In this document: positions 59,285 through 64,000 of the stretch, in pieces
How positions within the stretch are numbered: position 1 is the stretch's first letter
Layout of the letters: the number at the start of each line of letters is the position of its first letter
Assembly: GCA_963854835.1 (NCBI GenBank)
Contig: OY978526.1
Span: forward strand, 65,944,765 to 66,008,764
DNA: 64,000 nucleotides
From: Megamerina dolium
Lineage: Eukaryota > Arthropoda > Insecta > Diptera > Megamerinidae
Direction of reading: 5' to 3'
Position numbers and translations under genes: made by a program
Notes under the pieces: generated by a model
What the model saw: the letters and a program-made list of their open reading frames with translations, nothing else
What the model was told of the DNA's origin: nothing
Databases searched by the model: none

Positions 59285-60916
59285 GGTGCGTACGAAGAAA
59301 GACGCGCTCTCAAAAATTGAGCGCAAAAAAGACGCGTGAAAAAACTTCAGCAAAGAAAGACGCGTAAACATAATTGACCACGAAGAAAAACGCGTAATTA
59401 TTACCAGTCGGTCAAATATCTGCAGCGATGCCAACTCTCAAGCGGTAAATCTCACACAATCCGTGTTTACGCGTCTTTCTTCGCAATCAATTATGTTATG
59501 CGTTTCCTTTTTATGAACCGAGTTTCAGCTCGATACCTGTATATTTCTGTGCCAAAAATTATCAAAATATATATTCGAAAACCGATTTTTGTGTGAGCAA
59601 GTGCTATTTCTCAAACTAATTTGATTGTTAATAAAAAAACGCCTTAAATAGAAATAAATGTCATTAGTATTAATAGTATTTGATTGAAATTATTTGCATA
59701 ATTAATTATTTTCATGCTAATTCTTACTCGTTTGAATTATAATTAATTATAATTAGGTGACATAATTTTCAATTTCTATTAAAAGCGCAGTAAAAAAAAT
59801 ATATATTAATTTTTAATATGTTTGTTAAAAAATACTACCTAATTTGCGAAACAAACAGGTAGTTTTGTTCAAACAAAATTTACAATTAGCCTAAAATCAA
59901 TTGGTGCTTAGAGGCAGGCGTTTTAAATACTATGGAATTTTAAAGTGATCTGTAAATACTTGTGTAAGATATGGCAATAAACCTCGAAGATTCCATGGTA
60001 TTGTTATAGCAATTTATAAAAATGTTGAAGTTTGCTCAAGTCTCATTCGTATGTTACTTATTACTTTTGTTCACCACATTCCTTTAAGGGAGGGTAAGGG
60101 ATAAGCATTTTTCTTTTTCATTTTCCAAGACAACGAGATTGCTGCCGGAAACGTACTTTATGGACCTGGGATCGATGATTCAGTGTAAGTTACAAAAAAA
60201 AATTTTTTTCTCACTTTTTGAGAAAAAAAAACTTCAAAACCCAAACTTTCTGAAAACCAATTTTTCAAAGTCCGTGAACACGATCCTGCAAAATCTACTC
60301 GACCGATTCTTTTCAAACTCGAAATATACTTTTTTGGTATAAAATGCCTCCCCCTCCCGTTATTTACATTTTTCTATTTTCATATTAAGGTAGTTTGTCA
60401 CCTAAAAAATAGCGGAAAATTTAGCGCGAAATCCGTTTTTTATTTAAATAGGCCACGAAGTGTTAAAAAACGAAAATGATAACTCAACAACGACGGGAGG
60501 GTGAGAATTAACTCATAATTTAAGTAAATTTAACAACTTTTTTGATTTCAGATAATTCTACGCCGAAATTCAATTACGAAAATTTAACTAAATATTCTCT
60601 AGATGATGCTTTATAATTAAAAAAAGGTTTGAATAAATTTGCTTAAGCTATATCTCCGTAAAAAATCAGAGAAAAAAGTGGATTTTATTTCAAATTATCC
60701 CTTACTCCCCCCTTAATCAATTCATAAGGCAAAACATATAAAAAATTACATACGCTAATTATAATTAGTAATAAATTATAATAAGTAATAATTATTACTA
60801 TTAAATTATTAAATAGTCGGTCAGATGAATGCAACGACCCCAACTTTCGAGTGATAAATCTGTTACGCGTCTTTCTTCGTCGTTAAAACACTCGTGCGTC
60901 TTTCTTCGTATGCACC
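59285..60916. mobile_element. 1.6-kb inverted-repeat element with repeated GAAGAAAGACGCG motif
   Basis: Left end GGTGCGTACGAAGAAAGACG and right end, reverse complemented, GGTGCATACGAAGAAAGACG form an inverted repeat with one mismatch in 20. The GAAGAAAGACGCG-type motif occurs forward at 59294, 59325, 59352 and 59382, and reversed at 59470, 60866 and 60895. A ~75-bp block ('AGTCGGTCA...TAAATCT...ACGCGTCTTTCTTCG') is directly repeated at 59406-59482 and 60817-60878. The TTAA-bounded element 60084-60716 is nested inside. No transposase; family unknown. Confidence 0.6.
60084..60716. repeat. TTAA-bounded non-autonomous element, copy 2
   Basis: Begins TTAAGGGAGGGTAAGGGATA and ends with an imperfect inverted copy, TATCCCTTACTCCCCCCTTAA-like. 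Shares its core with 8959-9370 but has an extra central segment (about 60345-60590). Confidence 0.55.
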
Positions 60917-61849
60917 AAAGATATTAGTTATATAATTTTTGAAAAATTTACCATTAACATATGTAAAGAGTACTTCATTTAAGTAAAGAATAAACATCAT
61001 ATACTATTAATAGTGCATACTTCTCATTCCTTCATTTTCTAAATAATTTACAATACAAGTTTCTTGATATGTATTTATGAATATTAATTTCATTATTTTC
61101 GTTACATGCGAATAGTTCCAAATTTAGCTACAATAATGATTCAGTGATGAATTAAGTGGACTTTGATAGAGTATATAGAAATGTTCAAAAGAGAAATCTG
61201 TGCTAAAAGTGTAAATAAATTGTTAATGAATCACCGACAGTAAAGTAATATGATACAACTTATATATAATTATGATTAAATTCGTGATTTATATATATAT
61301 ATATTGTACATGAATATGCGTAAGCAGCATTAATATGCTACTAATATCAGTGACGTATGTTTGGTGTATGTAAATAAACGTTGCCATTGTCAAACCATTC
61401 AAAGTCATCATCATCATCATCATACCTCCTCACAAAGTATGGACCATATTTACGTCACTGTACATTTAATTTACAAAAAGCAAAGCAACATTTTACATAG
61501 TAGAAATTTCATATTATATAAACACATACGGTACATAGTAGTACCTATGGAAAATTGTTTTAACGCTTGTTAATCTCATCACCCTTAGCATATCAAAGGA
61601 CTCGTGTTATTTTATAAAATTCTTCTTTTTATATACTACCTACAAGCATTTTACTTATACCTATGTATTAAAATAATAAAGAATAAAAAATTAAAAAAAC
61701 ACAACATAAAACAACTAGTGTACGTAATACAAAGCATAGAGTAATAAACACAGCAGTAGCATTGTTTTTTTAATTAATTTTTTATATGAATAAATTGCAG
61801 TAGCAAAAATAACGATGTAGTGTATGGTGTTGGAAACATACAGTACTTA
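60917..61849. other. Intergenic DNA with a (CAT)n run
   Basis: (CAT)n at about 61406-61423, read as a His run in a spurious ORF. Nothing else recognised before the transposon. Confidence 0.45.
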
Positions 61850-61878
61850 CAGTGGCTCACAGCTTATTTCGTACAGTG
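61850..61878 (+). repeat. Left terminal inverted repeat of the Tc1-type transposon
   Basis: 29 bp beginning CAGTGGCTCACAGC and ending TTCGTACAGTG; matches 63472-63500 inverted with one mismatch. Confidence 0.93.
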
Positions 61879-62220
61879 TATATATTTTTATGTACATGGC
61901 TGTAACATCGAAACTAAAAAACTTATCAATAAGTTTTGAATGTAGATGTCTATGTATGTGTTTAGTAAACCTAATAAGAAAACGGGGAACCCCAAAAATT
62001 GTTCTTTTTGTCATGCAAGAGAGAAAAACTATTGATCAGCTGATTTTCAGCTCACATCTTATTTCGTACACAAACTTCAATGTAAGTAAGTTTCATTCTG
62101 CCGCACAGTTACAAAGTTTTTTTGAATTGTATGAGTTTTTGGACCTTTTTAACTATTATAACAATTTTTATTATTATTATTTTAAATAGTTAAAGTGCTG
62201 TAAATTAAACATTTAGCGTT

Positions 62221-63261
62221 ATGGGTCGTCGTACAACGATGGAACAGCGTAAACTGGTAATTAACCATTTTAGGAAAGGTCAGAGTGTGCGAAAAATTGC
62301 TGAAATGACAAATTTAAGTGCCTCAACTGTCCAATACATCATTCAACGCTTCGTTCGCGAAAATCGGTTGGAGAAAAAGGGCAGAGAAGCACCTAATAAG
62401 ATTTTCAACGCTTCAGACGAGCGTTATATTGTACGAAAAATTAAGAAAGATCCAAAGTTATCCGCTCCGAAGTTGGCTGCAGAGGTTCAGCGTGAAATAG
62501 GAAAATCATCCAGTGCTGAAACTGTCCGACGTGTGCTGCGCAATCATGACTTGAACGGTCGAGTAGCCCGAAAGAAACCATTCATTTCGAAAATGAATAT
62601 ACAACGCCGACTTGACTTCGCCAAAGAGCATATTATTAATACTCCTGCGTTCTGGAATACCGTTATTTTCGCGGATGAGTCTAAGTTTAATATTTTTGGC
62701 TCGGACGGAATGTCATATGTTTGGCGTAAAGCGAATACCGAGCTAAACAAGGAGAACCTTAAGCCCACAGTGAAGCATGGTGGCGGTAGCGTGATGGTTT
62801 GGGCCTGTATGTCAGCAGCCGGAGTAGGTGAATTGGTTTTTATTGAGGAAACAATGGACAAAATGAAGTACCTCGAGATTCTGAAAAACAATTTACTTCA
62901 AAGTGCAGACAAACTGGGTTTGCGGGAAGAATTTCGGTACTACCAAGATAATGACCCAAAACATAAATCTGGGATTGTGCAATCTTGGCTTATTTGGAAC
63001 TGCCCACACTTGATGTCTCCACCACCACAGTCACCTGACATGAATGTGATTGAAAATCTTTGGTCTATTTTGGACAATAAAATAAGAACGCACAAGATTT
63101 CTAATAAGCAAGACCTAAAGAAGGTACTGATGGAAGAATGGAAAAAAATCACACCAGACATCACTCAAAAATTGGTGGATTCAATGCCAAATAGACTCCA
63201 GGCTGTCATTAACGCTAAGGGATGTCAACTAAATATTAAAATCAACTTACTTTGTTTTTAG
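62221..63261 (+). CDS. Tc1-family DD34E transposase, intact
   Basis: 346 aa, uninterrupted, of usual length for Tc1 transposases (about 340). It binds the transposon ends and catalyses cut-and-paste movement into TA sites, in the nucleus. The N-terminal paired-type DNA-binding region has two helix-turn-helix parts (about residues 8-45, QSVRKIAEMTNLSASTVQYI, and 66-110, KLAAEVQREIG..SAETVRRVL). A basic RVARKKP segment follows (114-120). The catalytic triad is Asp152 (IFADESKFN), Asp243 (YYQDNDPKH) and Glu278 (DMNVIENLW), with 34 residues between the last two. The glycine-rich KHGGGSVMVWACMS block is kept. ATG at 62221 starts MGRRTTMEQR. Bari/Minos/Paris-like in layout, but I do not assign a named family. 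No sign of decay. Confidence 0.95.
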   Translation: MGRRTTMEQRKLVINHFRKGQSVRKIAEMTNLSASTVQYIIQRFVRENRLEKKGREAPNKIFNASDERYIVRKIKKDPKLSAPKLAAEVQREIGKSSSAETVRRVLRNHDLNGRVARKKPFISKMNIQRRLDFAKEHIINTPAFWNTVIFADESKFNIFGSDGMSYVWRKANTELNKENLKPTVKHGGGSVMVWACMSAAGVGELVFIEETMDKMKYLEILKNNLLQSADKLGLREEFRYYQDNDPKHKSGIVQSWLIWNCPHLMSPPPQSPDMNVIENLWSILDNKIRTHKISNKQDLKKVLMEEWKKITPDITQKLVDSMPNRLQAVINAKGCQLNIKINLLCF

Positions 63262-63471
63262 TTTGAACTTAAAGAGACTGTACGAAATAAGCTGTGACAT
63301 GAATTTTCCTATTTTTTTCTTATTTTATTTTTTTATAGTGTCAAACACTAAAATTTTGAAAAAGTAAATTTTGGAAAATAAAAAACAAACCTTCCTTTCT
63401 AAAATGGCATTTATATTTTGTTCAAATTTTTGCTATATTAGGAATTACGACTGCAGCAATTTTTAAACTGT

Positions 63472-63500
63472 CACTGTACGAAATAAGCTGGGAGCCACTG
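63472..63500 (-). repeat. Right terminal inverted repeat of the Tc1-type transposon
   Basis: 29 bp beginning CACTGTACGAAATAAGCTG and ending GAGCCACTG, next to TA; inverted match to 61850-61878 with one mismatch. Confidence 0.93.
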
Positions 63501-63502
63501 TA

Positions 63503-64000
63503 TATCATGTCGGGATGTCGTTAAAAGTAGTCAAGAAAAAAGTGTGAACAAGCAAACATGCCCTGTTGGGTCAGCTGTCATCCCACAACAAAATTTACTC
63601 CCACCAAGGGTTGTCATATCGTTGTCATAATTTTAGCTAAATTCTTCTTTACACCAATTAGAGGGACAAATGTTGCTCATAAAATTTCACTACAGAAACT
63701 TGATTTTAGAATTGCCACTTGAAAAAAATTCATCAATTTGCATTTTTCACATGGTAACTTCCTTGGTTACGGACGCGACATTCCTAGGTACACATGAAAT
63801 ATGAAGAAAAACTTTAATACAAATACAATATAAATTTTCGTTGGTTTATAACACTAGATAAGTACTATAGTTAAGCAAAAAATTGGTGCCAGTCAAGTGT
63901 TTGATTTTAAGATATATCAATATGAAGTTGTACGGACGCGACAAAATATGAAAGTGCTGTCTAATAGACATGTAAAAAAGTACAAAATACCGTGAAAAGT
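63503..64000. other. Intergenic DNA, nothing recognised
   Basis: No gene, repeat or RNA signal seen to the end of the window. Confidence 0.4.

Larger units (their letters stand above)
61850..63500 (+). mobile_element. Complete Tc1-type transposon with IR/DR ends
   Basis: A 1651-bp element flanked by TA (61848-61849 and 63501-63502). The 29-bp terminal inverted repeats, 61850-61878 (begins CAGTGGCTCACAGC) and 63472-63500, differ at one base. A related inner repeat sits ~200 bp inside each end: 62050-62070 and 63277-63298 (core CTTATTTCGTACA and its complement). Paired outer and inner repeats are the IR/DR layout known from Sleeping Beauty, Minos and Paris. The transposase frame (62221-63261) is intact. 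Everything needed in cis and trans for movement appears present. Confidence 0.93.

Noticed and set aside
61361..61573. 70-aa ORF with a His run
   Set aside because: The His run is a (CAT)n microsatellite; no other support.

Overview
This is an AT-rich, intron-bearing insect chromosome segment. The proteins read as higher-fly (Diptera: Schizophora), and I infer a tephritid-type fruit fly. Three host genes are supported: the 3' end of a Cab45/SDF4-like EF-hand protein gene (+, 2-840), a complete cryptochrome gene cry (+, 18925-22559, five exons, 549 aa) and almost all of the phosphatidylinositol transfer protein gene vibrator (vib, -, 30482-37369, lacking only the first few codons). cry and vib converge tail to tail; from memory they are also neighbours at 91F in Drosophila melanogaster, so this looks like conserved microsynteny. 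vib carries two alternative versions of one internal exon, the most interesting host-gene feature seen.

The rest (well over 80%) is intergenic or intronic DNA dominated by transposable-element debris. Left flank (0.8-18.3 kb): degenerate ~150-bp repeat units, 3' ends of an RTE-like LINE with a (TAAG)n tail, several broken mariner/Tc1 copies on the minus strand, and an R1-like LINE relic (13.25-17.47 kb) interrupted by a SINE with clear target-site duplications and by a mariner relic. cry has a hAT-type MITE with an 8-bp duplication in its second intron. Between cry and vib (22.7-30.4 kb) lie AT-rich DNA, a 673-bp element with perfect inverted ends and a stretch with repeated CRE-like sites.

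The right half (37.4-64 kb) has no recognisable host gene. It holds an internally deleted mariner, several copies of a tRNA-derived SINE family, LINE relics, a ~1.9-kb element built from ~150-bp alternating units, an unusual 1.6-kb inverted-repeat element carrying a repeated GAAGAAAGACGCG motif, and a complete Tc1-type transposon (61850-63500). That transposon has an unbroken 346-aa DD34E transposase, near-perfect 29-bp ends, inner repeats ~200 bp inside each end and TA flanks, and looks young.

No rRNA, functional tRNA, CRISPR or prokaryotic feature was seen. All boundaries come from reading the sequence by eye; no alignments or searches were run.
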